This document shows positions 5,453 to 6,206 of a DNA stretch of 6,206 bases, piece after piece (positions within the stretch are counted from its first letter, which is position 1; each line of letters starts with the position of its first letter). This stretch comes from Desulfocapsa sp. (lineage in GTDB: Bacteria > Desulfobacterota > Desulfobulbia > Desulfobulbales > Desulfocapsaceae): contig DAOVZA010000144.1 in the NCBI GenBank assembly GCA_030635405.1, positions 1 to 6,206 of the forward strand, written 5' to 3'. The notes under the pieces are model-generated. The model saw only the letters and a list, made by a program, of their open reading frames with translations, searched no databases and had not been told where the DNA came from. A program made the position numbers and the translations under genes.

Positions 5453-6206
5453 ATGAAAAAGGTAGTGAAACGCGTAACACTGGCATCTGGTATCATTTTC
5501 TTTGCCCTTTCCGGCAGTGCCTTAGCCGAGAGAGGATATGTTGGATCCGACACATGTTTTAAATGTCATCCAGGGCAATATAATGATTTTATCGTTTCAG
5601 GGCATTCATATAAACTCTCAAGAGCGGAGGAGGCAAGACACAGACCAATTCCGCTACCTCCTGGCTATACCTGGGATGATGTCTCATATGTTATCGGTGG
5701 AAAGTACAAGAAGGCACGTTTTATCGACAAGAATGGATTTATCATTACGGCCGCCAAGGATGGCTCAGAATTAAAAACCCAATTCAATATTGAAGATGGC
5801 ACCTGGTCCTTTTACCACAAGGGCGAGAAAAAGCCTTACAACTGCGGAAGTTGTCACACAACTGGTTATCAAAAAGAAGGCCACCAGGACGGGAAAGAAG
5901 GCTTGATAGGAACCTGGGCACAGCCGGGAATTCAATGTGAAGCATGCCATGGTCCTGCCGGTGATCACATAAAAAGTGTTGAACTCGCCAAGGCGAACAA
6001 AATGATGATCCAGGAGGAAATGTTACTGTGCGGAGGCTGTCATATCCGTGGTGACAAGGATAAAATACCAGCGAGCAAAGGTTTTATCAAACACCATGAG
6101 CAGTTTAACGAAGCACTCCGCGGACCACATAACGAATCCAATGATATCACTTGTATCACCTGTCATGACCAGAACAAGTCTGCAAAATTTAAAGAGGGAA
6201 TACGGG
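5453..6206 (+). CDS. Secreted multiheme c-type cytochrome (3' end outside window)
   Basis: There are 251 complete codons, still open at the right edge. A Sec signal peptide is clear: a KKVVKR basic start, a hydrophobic core (residues about 9-20), and a cleavage site after SALA (25). The mature part has five c-type heme motifs: CFKCH (35-39), CGSCH (131-135), CEACH (162-166), CGGCH (193-197) and CITCH (234-238). Extra histidines (H51, H122, H214, H215, H226) could serve as distal ligands. The roughly 90-residue heme-free stretch between hemes 1 and 2 (with DVSYVIGGKYKKARFID, 76-92) is typical of a widespread anaerobe family of periplasmic multiheme cytochromes related to the c554-type fold. 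The likely role is periplasmic electron transfer in anaerobic respiration; the donor and acceptor are unknown. The heme count is a minimum because the gene is truncated by the window. Confidence 0.9.
   Translation, partial: MKKVVKRVTLASGIIFFALSGSALAERGYVGSDTCFKCHPGQYNDFIVSGHSYKLSRAEEARHRPIPLPPGYTWDDVSYVIGGKYKKARFIDKNGFIITAAKDGSELKTQFNIEDGTWSFYHKGEKKPYNCGSCHTTGYQKEGHQDGKEGLIGTWAQPGIQCEACHGPAGDHIKSVELAKANKMMIQEEMLLCGGCHIRGDKDKIPASKGFIKHHEQFNEALRGPHNESNDITCITCHDQNKSAKFKEGIR

Overview
The window looks like a chromosomal segment of an anaerobic, respiring bacterium. The best guess is a sulfate-reducing or related member of the Desulfobacterota (former Deltaproteobacteria). The reasons are a MetV / MvhD / HdrC-type iron-sulfur cluster of the Wood-Ljungdahl methyl branch, a periplasmic multiheme c-type cytochrome, and an NtrB-like histidine kinase, all in moderately AT-rich DNA. 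I see no insertion sequences, CRISPR arrays, tRNAs, rRNAs or phage genes. The taxonomic placement is an inference from gene content.

Left part (1-1701, minus strand). Three genes read leftward: a four-cluster iron-sulfur protein (HdrC-like N-terminal half plus ferredoxin-like C-terminal half), an MvhD-like electron-transfer subunit, and the start of metV, which runs off the left edge. Together they resemble the electron-delivery module of a MetVF-type methylenetetrahydrofolate reductase; metF would be expected just beyond the edge. The most notable observation is in mvhD. The reading frame is interrupted by a single in-frame TAG (721-723), after which the same frame continues for 33 codons of family-like C-terminal sequence. 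This is either amber readthrough (possibly pyrrolysine), a recent nonsense mutation, or a base error.

Middle (1702-3162). A 261-bp divergent intergenic region carries candidate promoters for both sides. It is followed by hpt (hypoxanthine phosphoribosyltransferase) and, 21 bp later with a strong ribosome binding site, elbB (DJ-1/PfpI-family glyoxalase III-like protein).

Right part (3262-6206, plus strand). A two-component pair follows: a sensor histidine kinase with about seven N-terminal membrane helices, overlapped by 4 bp (GTGA) by a response regulator. The regulator has an ordinary receiver domain but an unusual ArsR/MarR-like winged-helix output domain. A 155-bp gap with a notable inverted repeat separates it from a secreted multiheme cytochrome c, which has five CxxCH motifs before the window edge. 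The two-component pair is a candidate regulator of the cytochrome gene; that is an inference from adjacency only.
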